A DNA stretch of 45,518 nucleotides from Parcubacteria group bacterium. GTDB taxonomy: Bacteria; Patescibacteriota; Minisyncoccia; JACPHC01. This document shows positions 34,624 to 44,482 of the stretch, piece after piece; positions within the stretch are counted from its first letter, which is position 1, and each line of letters starts with the position of its first letter. The translations under genes were made by a program, and so were the position numbers. The stretch spans positions 1 to 45,518 of the forward strand of contig JACPHC010000001.1 of NCBI GenBank assembly GCA_016188775.1, given 5' to 3'. The notes under the pieces are model-generated. The model was given only the letters and a program-made list of their open reading frames with translations. It did not search any database and had not been told where the DNA came from.

Positions 34624-36051
34624 ATGCCCGCTCGAATACTGACAAAATATATAAAAAATAAAATAGGACAATCTGTGATTTTAGCCGGTTGGGTAAACGT
34701 TCGGCGAGACCACGGTAAAATCATTTTTATCGACCTTCGCGACCGATTCGGCCTGTGTCAGCTTGTTTTTATTCCTAAAAATAAAGAGCTGTATCAGGAA
34801 GCCGATAAATTAAGATCGGAATGGGTGATAGAAGTTGAAGGCGTGGTCAATCAACGGCCAAAGGGAATGGAAAATCCTAAAATCGAAACCGGCGAATTGG
34901 AAGTTTTAGTTGAAAAATTAAAAATTTTAAACGCGGCCAAAACTCCGCCTTTTGAAATTAACGAAGAGAAGGCGATTTCGGAAGAAATCAGATTAAAATA
35001 TCGTTATCTTGATTTAAGGCGCGAAAGATTAAAAAATAATCTTGTTTTGCGTCACGAAATTATTAAATTTTTTCGCGACTGGCTTTCGGACCGAAATTTT
35101 CTTGAAATTGAAACTCCTCTTTTGACTAAATCAACGCCGGAAGGAGCCCGAGATTTTGTCGTTCCTTCAAGGCTTCATCAGGGAAAATTTTACGCCTTGC
35201 CGCAAAGCCCTCAACAATATAAACAGCTTTTAATGGCCGCTGGGCTGGAAAAATATTTTCAAATCGCCCGGGCCTTGCGGGATGAAGACCCCCGGGCCGA
35301 CCGGCAATCCGAGCATACTCAATTGGACCTGGAGATGTCATTTATAGAAGCCCAAGACGTAATGAATTTGATTGAGGATATGATCTTGGGCGCGCTCAAA
35401 CATATTCTCCCGCAATTTAGCGTTCATCAGCAAAAATGGCCGAAGATCGGTTATCAGGAAGCGATGAAAAATTACGGCTCTGACAAGCCGGATTTAAGAA
35501 TTGATAAAACCGACTCCAAAGAATTGGCCTTTGCTTGGATTATTGATTTTCCGCTTTTTGAGTGGAATAAAGAAGAAAAAAGATGGGATTCAACGCATAA
35601 TCCTTTTACCTCGCCCAGGCCTGAATTTATCGAATTTTTGGAAAAAATAAACGCATCCGGCAAATTAACCGATGATGCCGGACTTGAAAAGATTATTTCC
35701 CGTCAGTATGATTTGGTTTTAAACGGCCATGAACTGGGATCGGGCAGTATTCGAATAAATCAGTCGCGTTTGCTTGAAAAAATTTTTCAGATTTTGGGCC
35801 ATTCTCAAGAAAATATTCGCGAAAATTTCGGCCATATGCTGGAAGCTTTTGAATACGGAACTCCGCCTCACGGCGGTATTGCTTTGGGCATTGACAGATT
35901 GATAATGATTTTGGCCGGAGAGCCCAATATTCGGGAAGTGATCGCTTTTCCCAAAACCGGCGACAGCCGAGATCCGATGATGGGCTCGCCTTCCGAAATC
36001 GATAAAAAACAGCTTGATGAAATTGGCCTGGAGATAAAAAAGAAAAAATAA
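34624..36051 (+). CDS. aspS: aspartyl-tRNA synthetase, bacterial-like but without the GAD insertion
   Basis: VRRDHGKIIFIDLRDRFGLCQLVF, ETPLLTKSTPEGARDFVVPSR, FQIARALRDEDPRADRQSEHTQLDLEMSF, GGIALGIDRL. Confidence 0.93.
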   Translation: MPARILTKYIKNKIGQSVILAGWVNVRRDHGKIIFIDLRDRFGLCQLVFIPKNKELYQEADKLRSEWVIEVEGVVNQRPKGMENPKIETGELEVLVEKLKILNAAKTPPFEINEEKAISEEIRLKYRYLDLRRERLKNNLVLRHEIIKFFRDWLSDRNFLEIETPLLTKSTPEGARDFVVPSRLHQGKFYALPQSPQQYKQLLMAAGLEKYFQIARALRDEDPRADRQSEHTQLDLEMSFIEAQDVMNLIEDMILGALKHILPQFSVHQQKWPKIGYQEAMKNYGSDKPDLRIDKTDSKELAFAWIIDFPLFEWNKEEKRWDSTHNPFTSPRPEFIEFLEKINASGKLTDDAGLEKIISRQYDLVLNGHELGSGSIRINQSRLLEKIFQILGHSQENIRENFGHMLEAFEYGTPPHGGIALGIDRLIMILAGEPNIREVIAFPKTGDSRDPMMGSPSEIDKKQLDEIGLEIKKKK

Positions 36052-36068
36052 TTTTAACATAAATTTAA

Positions 36069-36767
36069 ATGTATTCTTTGAGACTGCAACAATTCGAGGG
36101 GCCGCTGGAGACTCTTCTTAATTTGATTGAGTCCAAAAAAATGGATATTACCGAAATCGCTTTGGCTCAAGTGACGGAGCAATTTTTATTGTACTTGAAA
36201 AGCTTGGGCAACGCGTCGCAGTCCGATATCGCGAATTTTTTAGTCGTTGCTTCCCGGTTGATTTTGATTAAATCAAGAGCGATTTTGCCGTCTTTAAGTT
36301 TGACCGAGGAAGAGGAGGAGGGGATTGAGGATTTAAAGCAAAGACTGGAAAGACTGTCTTATTTTAGAAAAATTGCCAGAGCGATGGAAAAAATAGTCGG
36401 ATTGGGAAAAGAGGCTTTTTCCCGGGAAAGTTTCTCCGGGGTAGAGCCGGTTTTTTATCCGCCTCGGGATATTAACGTTCTAAAATTAGTCAAAATAATG
36501 GATGAATTTTTGGCCGCCACCGCTAAAATCATTAGAATAGAGGAGAAAACAATACAGCCGCGCTTTTCTCTCGAAGAATCAATTGACGAATTTATTGTTA
36601 AAATTTCCAGCCGACTGGAAGCCGCGTTTTCAAAATTAATCAAAGAAAATTCTTCAAAAGTCGATATTATTATAAGTTTTTTGGCAATGCTCGAACTCGT
36701 CAAAAGGCGAATTCTTACGGTCAGGCAGGAAAATAATTTTGAAGAAATAATTTTAACTAAAATTTAA
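36069..36767 (+). CDS. scpA: segregation and condensation protein A
   Basis: FEGPLETLLNLIESKKMDITEIALAQVTEQFLLYL, DIANFLVVASRLILIKSRAILP. Confidence 0.9.
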   Translation: MYSLRLQQFEGPLETLLNLIESKKMDITEIALAQVTEQFLLYLKSLGNASQSDIANFLVVASRLILIKSRAILPSLSLTEEEEEGIEDLKQRLERLSYFRKIARAMEKIVGLGKEAFSRESFSGVEPVFYPPRDINVLKLVKIMDEFLAATAKIIRIEEKTIQPRFSLEESIDEFIVKISSRLEAAFSKLIKENSSKVDIIISFLAMLELVKRRILTVRQENNFEEIILTKI

Positions 36768-36768
36768 A

Positions 36769-37296
36769 ATGCTTAAATCAATCATTGAAAGTTTATTATT
36801 TGTCGCCGGCGTTCCGCTTTCTTTAAAACGGCTTTCGGTTTTGACGGAAAAAAGCGAGGAAGAAGTTTTGGTCGCCCTGACAGCGTTTGATAATGATTTA
36901 AAAAATCAAGAACGAGGACTTCGGCTTTTTCAAAATAACAGCGAAATTCAGTTGGTTTCAGCTCCGGAACACGCCCAGTGGGTTAAAAAAATGATTGAGA
37001 GCGAATTTCGCGAAGAACTGGGCAAAGCTTCTTATGAGACTTTGGCCATCATTTCTTTTAAAGGGCCGATTACCAAGGCCGGACTGGATGATATCAGGGG
37101 CGTTAATTCCGGCTATATTTTAAGACACCTTTTGATTCGGGGGCTGATTGAAAGAAAGCCGAATTCCGAAGACGCTCGTTCTTATATTTATTCGCCGTCT
37201 CTGGATTTTTGGAAAATTTTAGGCATTTCATCCCGCGAAGAATTTCCGGATTATGAAAAAATAATGTCTGAATATAAAGAAAGATTCAATGGATAA
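36769..37296 (+). CDS. scpB: segregation and condensation protein B
   Basis: SIIESLLFVAGVPLSLKRL, LGKASYETLAIISFKGPITKAGLDDIRGVNSGYILRHLLIRGLIE. Confidence 0.9.
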   Translation: MLKSIIESLLFVAGVPLSLKRLSVLTEKSEEEVLVALTAFDNDLKNQERGLRLFQNNSEIQLVSAPEHAQWVKKMIESEFREELGKASYETLAIISFKGPITKAGLDDIRGVNSGYILRHLLIRGLIERKPNSEDARSYIYSPSLDFWKILGISSREEFPDYEKIMSEYKERFNG

Positions 37297-38281
37297 GGAA
37301 AATCAAAATCAACTTTCTGAAAAATTGCTGGCTTTAGTTTTCGTTTTGGTTCTTTTTATAATGGTTTGGAAAACCGCTCCCGATCGTAATTTTTCTGAAC
37401 AAAATTATTTTCCAGCCAAGAACGTTAAAGTTCAAACCGAAGCCAGCGTTTTGCCGTCTTTAAATATTCAAAAAAATCAGTTGGAAAAATCGCAAACGCC
37501 AAAACCCGATATTAACGCCCAATCAGCGGCTTCTTATTTGTTTCATTCTGACGGAGAAAAAATTGTTTTATTTGAAAAGAATTCAACGTTGAAGCGGCCG
37601 ATCGCCAGCATTTCCAAATTAATGACCGCTTTTTTGGTTTTCGAGAATACGAATCTCAATGACAATATCAGAATAATTCCGGAAGCGATAGCCCAAGACG
37701 GCGATCAAATTCATTTGGTCAATGGAGAAATTTTAACTGTTTTGGATTTAACCAAGGCTATGTTGATTCCTTCTTCAAACGACGCGGCCTACGCTCTTTC
37801 CAATTACGTCGGAGGGGTTGTTTTTACCAAAATGATGAATGAAAAAGCGAAAGAAATCGGACTGGTCAATACTTATTTTTCCAATTCGCATGGCCTGATG
37901 AGCGAAAATAAAGACAGACCGAGCAATTATTCAACCGCCCAAGATTTATCGAAACTGGTCCTTGCGATTTATAAAAAATTTCCTCAAATTCTGGAAATAA
38001 CCCGAATTCAAAAAACCGAGATTTTTTCCGTTGATAAAAAATTCCAGCATCATTTGAAAAACACCAATGATCTACTCGGCGAAATTCCGGAGATAATCGG
38101 CGGCAAAACCGGTTTTACCGATGAAGCCGGAGAGACGTTTTTAACAATGATTAAAAAATCAAAAAATCAAGGCGATCGAGAAAATAATATTATCGTTAAT
38201 GTTATTTTAGGAACCTCTAATCGTACTGACGAGATGAGAAAATTAATTAATTGGTCGCTCAAATATTATGCCTCTTTTTGA
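37289..38281 (+). CDS. dacA: D-alanyl-D-alanine carboxypeptidase (S11)
   Basis: PIASISKLMTAFLV SxxK, PSSNDAAYALSNYVGG SxN, IIGGKTGFTDEAG KTG. Confidence 0.88.
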   Translation: MDKENQNQLSEKLLALVFVLVLFIMVWKTAPDRNFSEQNYFPAKNVKVQTEASVLPSLNIQKNQLEKSQTPKPDINAQSAASYLFHSDGEKIVLFEKNSTLKRPIASISKLMTAFLVFENTNLNDNIRIIPEAIAQDGDQIHLVNGEILTVLDLTKAMLIPSSNDAAYALSNYVGGVVFTKMMNEKAKEIGLVNTYFSNSHGLMSENKDRPSNYSTAQDLSKLVLAIYKKFPQILEITRIQKTEIFSVDKKFQHHLKNTNDLLGEIPEIIGGKTGFTDEAGETFLTMIKKSKNQGDRENNIIVNVILGTSNRTDEMRKLINWSLKYYASF

Positions 38282-39314
38282 AATTATTAGAATTTTAATA
38301 TTGGGCTCTCTTTCTTTTTTGGCGGCCTTAACGTTTACTCCGATATTTTTTAAATTGTTTGAGAGATATCGGCTGGGAAAACAAATTCGCATTGATGAAA
38401 ACGCGCCGATTTTTTCAAGCCTTCATAAAAAAAAAGAAGGAACGCCAACTATGGGGGGAATTCTTATTTGGTTTACTTTAATTTTTCTTTTATTTATTTT
38501 TTGGTTTTTGGCTTGGCTGTTTCCCGAGACATTTTTGGTAAAAATAAATTTTTTAAGCCGAAAAGAGACTTATTTGCCGCTCTCACTTTTATTGGTCGGC
38601 GCTTTTTTGGGATTTATTGATGACTGGCTCGGCATCCGGCGGATCGGCCTTAAAGGCGGCGGCATACGAATGAGGCAAAAAGTTTTACTTTATTCCATCG
38701 CGGCTTTAATCGGCGGCCTTTGGTTTTTTTATAAACTGGATTGGGATCAGATTCATATCCCGTTTTTAGGCGATTTCACGATCGGGATTTGGTACATACC
38801 TCTTTTTATTTTTTCCGTTGTCGCTTCCGGTTTTTCTTTAAATGAAACCGACGGGTTGGACGGACTGGCTGGCGGCGTTTTAATTTCGGCTTTTTCAGCT
38901 TTGACTCTTATAGCCTTTAGTCAGGGACGGTACGATTTGGCTGTTTTTACCGCTGTTATTTCCGGCGCCTTGCTCGCTTTTTTGTGGTTTAATATCCCGC
39001 CGGCCCGATTTTTTATGGGTGATACCGGTTCAATGTCATTGGGCATTACGCTGGGAGTTTTGAGTATGTTGACCAACACTTTCTTTCTTTTGCCGTTTTT
39101 CGGATTTATCTTGGTTCTCGAATCTTCCTCGGTAATCATTCAAATAGCTTCGAGATTATTTTTTAAAAAAAAGGTGTTTTTATCCACGCCGATTCATCAT
39201 CATTTTGAAGCCAAGGGGTGGCCAGAGTCGCGAGTAGTGATGAGGTTTTGGATTATTTCGGCGATTTTTACCGTTTTCGGTTTAATTATTTTTTTCTTGG
39301 ACAGACATATTTAA
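38268..39314 (+). CDS. mraY: phospho-N-acetylmuramoyl-pentapeptide-transferase
   Basis: KKEGTPTMGGIL, FIDDWLGIR, ETDGLDGLAGG, MGDTGSMSLG, STPIHHHFEAKGWPESRVVMRFW. Confidence 0.95.
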   Translation: MPLFEIIRILILGSLSFLAALTFTPIFFKLFERYRLGKQIRIDENAPIFSSLHKKKEGTPTMGGILIWFTLIFLLFIFWFLAWLFPETFLVKINFLSRKETYLPLSLLLVGAFLGFIDDWLGIRRIGLKGGGIRMRQKVLLYSIAALIGGLWFFYKLDWDQIHIPFLGDFTIGIWYIPLFIFSVVASGFSLNETDGLDGLAGGVLISAFSALTLIAFSQGRYDLAVFTAVISGALLAFLWFNIPPARFFMGDTGSMSLGITLGVLSMLTNTFFLLPFFGFILVLESSSVIIQIASRLFFKKKVFLSTPIHHHFEAKGWPESRVVMRFWIISAIFTVFGLIIFFLDRHI

Positions 39315-39331
39315 TTTAAATAAATTTTATT

Positions 39332-39365
39332 AATATTTTTAATATACTAGTATATTAAAAATATT
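39332..39365. repeat. 34-bp perfect palindrome AATATTTTTAATATACTAGTATATTAAAAATATT
   Basis: read directly between mraY and ftsW. Confidence 0.9.
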
Positions 39366-39380
39366 GTATGACATTAAATA

Positions 39381-40469
39381 GTGAAAAAGATTGATTACGC
39401 TTTAATTTTTATCGTTATTTCTTTGATGGCTATCGGATTTTTAATGCTTTCTTCGGCCTCAATCGTGATTGCTCAAGATATTTCCGGCAGCCCTTATTAT
39501 TATCTTAAACACCAATTTTTATACGGATTTATTTTTGGCCTTTTGGCTTTTTTCTTGACTTTTAAAATCAATTACCGATTTTGGAAAAAAATAGCTCTGC
39601 CTATTTTGATTATTTCTTTTGTTTTAGTTTCGCTGGTATTTATCAAGCCTTTTGGCGTCGGTTTTGGAGGCGCCAAGCGCTGGGTTAATTTTGCCGGATT
39701 TGTTTTTCAGCCCGCTGAAATTTTAAAATTAAGTTTGGTGATTTATCTGGCCGCCTGGCTAAGCTCAAAAAGCGATAAAGAAATAAAAAGTTTAAGCCGC
39801 GGTTTTTTGCCGTTTTTAATTATCGCCGTCGGAGCCGGTTTCTTGCTCGCCTCCCAGCCGGACATTGGAACGCTAAGTATACTTTTTGCCGCTTCGCTGA
39901 TAATTTTTTTCGCCTCGGGCGCCCGTATTTATCACGTTATTTTAACCGTTCTTTTTTCTCTGATTTCTCTTTTTTCTTTAATAAAAATCGCTCCTTACCG
40001 TTTAAATCGCCTGATAACTTTTTTAAACCCCCAATTTGATCCGGCTGGCATCAGTTATCAAATTAATCAAGCCCTGATTGCCATCGGTTCCGGCGGATTT
40101 TGGGGCCTGGGATTGGGGCAGGGAAGACAAAAATATTACTATTTACCCGAGCCGACCGGCGATTCTATTTTTGCCATCATAGCCGAAGAACTCGGTTTTG
40201 TCGGCGCCTCAACAATCATTGCCTTATTTGTTTTATTGGTCTGGAGAGCTTTTTTTATCGCTAAAAACGCCAATGATTATTTTGGCAAACTTCTTGCTTG
40301 CGGAATCGGAGCCTTAATCGGAACGCAAGCCTTTATCAATATAGGGGCGATGGTCGGACTTTTCCCTTTAACCGGCGTTCCTTTGCCTTTTATCAGTTTT
40401 GGCGGCACGAGCCTGGCAATGGCCATGGCTGCCATCGGGATTTTGATAAACATTTCCCGTTATTCTTAA
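39381..40469 (+). CDS. ftsW: FtsW/RodA-family SEDS protein (GTG start)
   Basis: GFGGAKRWVNFAGFVFQPAEILKLSLVIYLAAWL, GSGGFWGLGLGQGRQKYYYLPEPTGDSIFAIIAEELGFVG, PLPFISFGGTSL. Confidence 0.92.
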   Translation: MKKIDYALIFIVISLMAIGFLMLSSASIVIAQDISGSPYYYLKHQFLYGFIFGLLAFFLTFKINYRFWKKIALPILIISFVLVSLVFIKPFGVGFGGAKRWVNFAGFVFQPAEILKLSLVIYLAAWLSSKSDKEIKSLSRGFLPFLIIAVGAGFLLASQPDIGTLSILFAASLIIFFASGARIYHVILTVLFSLISLFSLIKIAPYRLNRLITFLNPQFDPAGISYQINQALIAIGSGGFWGLGLGQGRQKYYYLPEPTGDSIFAIIAEELGFVGASTIIALFVLLVWRAFFIAKNANDYFGKLLACGIGALIGTQAFINIGAMVGLFPLTGVPLPFISFGGTSLAMAMAAIGILINISRYS

Positions 40470-40519
40470 TTTCTGCGGCAAAAATTCACTTTTTATCTTA
40501 AAAATGTTAAAATTTTTTT

Positions 40520-41647
40520 ATGTTAATTCGAATCGCTTTTACCGGCGGAGGCACCGGCGGACATATTTTTCCGCATATTGCCGTCAGCCGTTCGCTTTTA
40601 AAAATCGCTGAAAAAGAAGGGATTAATTTGCGGTTTTATTATATTGGGCCGGCTATTTTTAACGCGAGTATTTTTGAAAATGAAGGCATTAATGTCCGCT
40701 GGATCAGAGCCGGAAAATTCCGGCGATATATGTCATTTTTAAATATTATCGATCTTTTTAAAATCGGTCTCGGATTCATTGAATCTCTTTGGTATCTTTG
40801 GCGAATTATGCCGGATGTCATTTTTTCCAAAGGCGGCTACGGCGCTTTGCCGGTGGCGCTGGCCGCTTGGGTTTATCGAATTCCGATTCTAATCCACGAA
40901 TCCGATGCAATTCCGGGAATGGTTAATAAAATCAGCTCCCGTTGGGCAAAAAAAATCGCGATTTCTTTTGACCGAACAAAGAATTTTTTTCCTTTAACCA
41001 AGACGAATTTAATCGGTTTGCCCATTCGAACCCAGCTTTTAGATCAAAATAAAAATGAGGCGAAAAAAAATCTGGGACTTGATTTGGACAGAAAGGTTGT
41101 TTTAGTTACGGGCGGCTCTCAAGGATCAAGCCGCATTAACGATTTTATTTTGGATATTTTGCCGGATTTAACCAGATCATACGAGTTGATTCAGGTGAGC
41201 GGCGTTAAAGATTATGAACGCGTTCTCCAGGAGGGTAAAATAATGATTTCCGATGAGTTAAGACGTTTTTGGCACCTGGTTGATTTTTTGGATGAAAGCA
41301 GTCTCGCCGACGCTTACGCCGCCGCCGATATTATTATTTCTCGATCCGGCGCTTCCAGTATTTTTGAAATCGCTTCAGTGGGTCTGCCTAGTATTTTAAT
41401 TCCTTTGCCGGAATCCGCTCAAGATCATCAAAAAGAAAACGCTTATGAATACGCTCGCGTTTCCGGAGCGACCGTCCTCGAAGAGACTAATTTGAAATCG
41501 GGCATTATTTTAACCCAGATTGAAAAAATTTTAAACGATCCCGCTCTTTCGCGCTCTCTTCAAGAAAAATCTAAAAATTTCAGCAATCTTGGGGCCGCTG
41601 ACGCGATTGCCGCGGAATTACTGGATTTGGCAAAAGCTAATTCATAA
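40520..41647 (+). CDS. murG: UDP-N-acetylglucosamine--N-acetylmuramyl-(pentapeptide) transferase
   Basis: IAFTGGGTGGHIFPHIAV, VIFSKGGYGALPVALAAW, VTGGSQGSSRINDFI, ADIIISRSGASSIFEIASVGLPSILIPLP. Confidence 0.95.
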   Translation: MLIRIAFTGGGTGGHIFPHIAVSRSLLKIAEKEGINLRFYYIGPAIFNASIFENEGINVRWIRAGKFRRYMSFLNIIDLFKIGLGFIESLWYLWRIMPDVIFSKGGYGALPVALAAWVYRIPILIHESDAIPGMVNKISSRWAKKIAISFDRTKNFFPLTKTNLIGLPIRTQLLDQNKNEAKKNLGLDLDRKVVLVTGGSQGSSRINDFILDILPDLTRSYELIQVSGVKDYERVLQEGKIMISDELRRFWHLVDFLDESSLADAYAAADIIISRSGASSIFEIASVGLPSILIPLPESAQDHQKENAYEYARVSGATVLEETNLKSGIILTQIEKILNDPALSRSLQEKSKNFSNLGAADAIAAELLDLAKANS

Positions 41648-43135
41648 ATGAAAACTGAACCAATAAAAATTGAGCCCGGTCATTTAAGAGCGCGGATCGC
41701 TCCTTCGCCGACCGGCGCTTTGCATATCGGCACTGCCAGAACGGCGCTGTTTAATTTTTTATTGGCGCGCCGTTTTGGAGGCAAGTTTATTTTGCGAATT
41801 GAGGATACCGATCTTTCGCGTTCCGATAAAAAATACGAAAAAGACATAATCGAAAATTTAAAATGGCTGGGCATTATTTGGGATGAGGGACCGGATAAAG
41901 GCGGACCCTACGCTCCGTATCGCCAAACCGAACGAACCGATATTTACCGGAATTATATTCAAAAACTGCTTGATCAGGGCTTGGCTTTTTATTGTTTCCA
42001 TTCCCAAAAAGAATTAGACGAAGAGAAAAAAAATCAACTGATCCAAAAAATTCCCCAGCGCCATATTTGTTCTTTTCGCGATTTAGATATTAATGAAGTT
42101 AAAAAGAAATCAAAGAAAAAATCGATTATTCGATTAAAAACGCCACAAAAGATCGTCAATTTTTCCGATTTTTTAAAAGGCCAGGTGGTTTTTGATGCCT
42201 CTCTTTTGGGCGATATTGCCCTATCCAAAGATATTGAAACGCCGCTTTATAATTTCGCCGTTGTTATTGATGATTTTACCATGCGAATTAATTATGTTAT
42301 GCGCGGCGAGGATCATCTTTCCAACACGCCCAAGCAGATTTTAATTCAAGAAGCGCTTGAATTGGATAAAGTTAATTATATTCATCTTCCGCTGATTTTT
42401 GATCCGAATCGAAAAAAACTTTCAAAAAGATTCGGCGCGGCCTCCGTGGCCGAATATCGCCGGGTCGGTTATTTGCCGGAAGCGCTTATTAATTTTTTAG
42501 TTTTAATGGGCTGGAATCCCGGCACGAATCAAGAAATTTTTAATCTTGAAGGGTTGGAAAAAGATTTTTTTCTTGAAGGATTACAAACCAGCGCGGCTGT
42601 TTTTAATATAGAAAAATTAAATTGGCTGAACGGCGAATATTTGAAAAAAATAAACGCCGATAAATTTTATGAATTAGCTTTGCCGTATCTTGAAAAAAAG
42701 AAATTTTTTGAGAAACGATTATTTAGTAAAGAAAAATTAGAAAAAATTTTGATTCTGGAAAAAGCCAGAATATCAAAACTGAATGAGGTGGGGGAGAGTA
42801 TTGATTTCTTTTTCAAAAAAACTTTAATTTACCCGGCCTCTTTGCTTTTTTGGCAAAAGACGGATAAAAAAGAAACAAAAGAAATATTAACCAGACTGAA
42901 AAAAATAATTTCGGAAATTTCCGATAGAAAATTCAATCCGGACAATTTAAAAAATCTGCTTTTCAATGAAGCCGGAAAATTTGAAAATAAGGGATATCTT
43001 CTTTGGCCCTTGCGGGTCGCGCTCTCGGGTAAAAAAAATTCACCCGGGCCTTTTGAAATTATGGATATTTTAGGTAAAAAAGACACTTTGCAACGAATTG
43101 CTTCGGCAATTAAAAAATTAAATTTACCCGCCTAA
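41648..43135 (+). CDS. gltX: glutamyl-tRNA synthetase
   Basis: RIAPSPTGALHIGTARTALFNFLLARR, RIEDTDLSRS, VMRGEDHLSNTPKQI, KKLSKRFGAASV. Confidence 0.95.
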   Translation: MKTEPIKIEPGHLRARIAPSPTGALHIGTARTALFNFLLARRFGGKFILRIEDTDLSRSDKKYEKDIIENLKWLGIIWDEGPDKGGPYAPYRQTERTDIYRNYIQKLLDQGLAFYCFHSQKELDEEKKNQLIQKIPQRHICSFRDLDINEVKKKSKKKSIIRLKTPQKIVNFSDFLKGQVVFDASLLGDIALSKDIETPLYNFAVVIDDFTMRINYVMRGEDHLSNTPKQILIQEALELDKVNYIHLPLIFDPNRKKLSKRFGAASVAEYRRVGYLPEALINFLVLMGWNPGTNQEIFNLEGLEKDFFLEGLQTSAAVFNIEKLNWLNGEYLKKINADKFYELALPYLEKKKFFEKRLFSKEKLEKILILEKARISKLNEVGESIDFFFKKTLIYPASLLFWQKTDKKETKEILTRLKKIISEISDRKFNPDNLKNLLFNEAGKFENKGYLLWPLRVALSGKKNSPGPFEIMDILGKKDTLQRIASAIKKLNLPA

Positions 43136-43177
43136 ATTTTTCACCCGTCGTAAATTTAAAAAATTTAGGCGGGTAAA
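43123..43177. repeat. inverted repeat family E, copy 2
   Basis: TTTACCCGCCTAAATTTTT / AAAAATTTAGGCGGGTAAA (19 bp perfect); left arm contains the gltX stop codon. Confidence 0.85.
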
Positions 43178-43189
43178 TAGGTTAATATT

Positions 43190-44428
43190 GTGCGACATAT
43201 TAAGAAAACCGATTTTTTCCTAACACTGATATTTTTAATCGCAATCTTTTTTTTATTTCTAAAAAATTCTCAGGCCAGCGTTATTGAGGATTTGAAAACT
43301 CAAATTGCCCAAAAAGAATCTGAAATTAAAGAATTAGAAACTAAAGCCAATAATTATAAAATCACTATTGAAAAAACTAAAAAAGAAAAAAACACTTTAG
43401 CCAACCGTCTCAAAATATTGGAGAATGAAATCAATAAACTTTTAGTGGAAATTAGCATTACCCAGAAAAAAATCGCTGAAAAAAAACTTCGCATCGAAGA
43501 GTTAATTTTTGGAATTAACTCCCGCCAAAATGAAATAGAAAAACAGCAAGAAAGTCTTACGGCCGCTCTTCAGAGCATTTATGAGGGCGACTCCGAACCA
43601 TATTTTGTGAAATTTTTAAAAAATAAAAATATATCCGGATTTTTTAATCAAATTGAATATCTGGTTCTTTTCCAATCTGATATTTCTCAAGAACTTTCGG
43701 CGTTGAAAGCCCTAAAAGAGGATTTGGAAACCAAGAAAGACAGTGAAGCTCAAAAACAGCAAGAGTTAGGCGAATTAGAAGAGGAATTAGAGGGGAAAAA
43801 AGAGGCTATGGATCTTGAAAAAAACAATAAAAAAGATCTTTTAAAAATAACGCAGAAAAAAGAAAGCAAATATCAAAACTTACTCGCCGAAGTTCAAAAA
43901 AAAAGAGAAGAAATTCAAAAAGAAATATTTGACCTTGAAGATAAATTGCGCCTGACTATTGACCCGGCTTCATTGCCTCAGCCCCGAGCCGGTTTTCTTT
44001 TAAAGCCGACCGTAGGCAGATTATCGCAGACATACGGGCCGACGTCCTTGACCGGATTTACGAATCACGCTTATAAATTTCATAATGGCATTGATATTGC
44101 CGGCGACACGGGTCAGCCGATTTTTGCCGCCGATGACGGTCAAATCATCGCTATTGGCAATAACGGCAATTACGCTTACGGCCGATGGATCGCGATTGAT
44201 CACGGCAATAATTTAATAACGCTTTACGCCCATCTTTCTTCAATTAAAAAAAATCCTGGTCAGACTGTCAAGCGCGGCGAATTTATCGGTTTAATGGGCT
44301 CAACAGGATTTTCCACCGGCTCGCATCTTCATTTCAGTCTTTTTGCCGGAAATACCTTTCGAGTGGAAGAACGTTCTTTTGGTTCTTTGCCTATCGGCGG
44401 TTCCATTGATCCCAATAATTATTTATAA
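43190..44428 (+). CDS. coiled-coil M23-family murein endopeptidase (EnvC-like)
   Basis: N-terminal TM/signal, long coiled coil, HNGIDIAGDTGQPIFAADDGQII, YAHLSSIKKNPGQTVKRGEFIGLMGSTGFSTGSHLHFSLF. Confidence 0.92.
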   Translation: MRHIKKTDFFLTLIFLIAIFFLFLKNSQASVIEDLKTQIAQKESEIKELETKANNYKITIEKTKKEKNTLANRLKILENEINKLLVEISITQKKIAEKKLRIEELIFGINSRQNEIEKQQESLTAALQSIYEGDSEPYFVKFLKNKNISGFFNQIEYLVLFQSDISQELSALKALKEDLETKKDSEAQKQQELGELEEELEGKKEAMDLEKNNKKDLLKITQKKESKYQNLLAEVQKKREEIQKEIFDLEDKLRLTIDPASLPQPRAGFLLKPTVGRLSQTYGPTSLTGFTNHAYKFHNGIDIAGDTGQPIFAADDGQIIAIGNNGNYAYGRWIAIDHGNNLITLYAHLSSIKKNPGQTVKRGEFIGLMGSTGFSTGSHLHFSLFAGNTFRVEERSFGSLPIGGSIDPNNYL

Positions 44429-44482
44429 TGATTAGACTTTATGTCGCAAAAGATACCTTGTGCGACATCATTAATAAGCAAA

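Noticed and set aside
34433-34642. 69-aa plus-strand ORF
   Set aside because: Lies over intergenic palindromes (CTGCCTACCGGCAGGCAG, CGTCTCCTGTAGGGAGACG) and overlaps the aspS start; no protein-like signal
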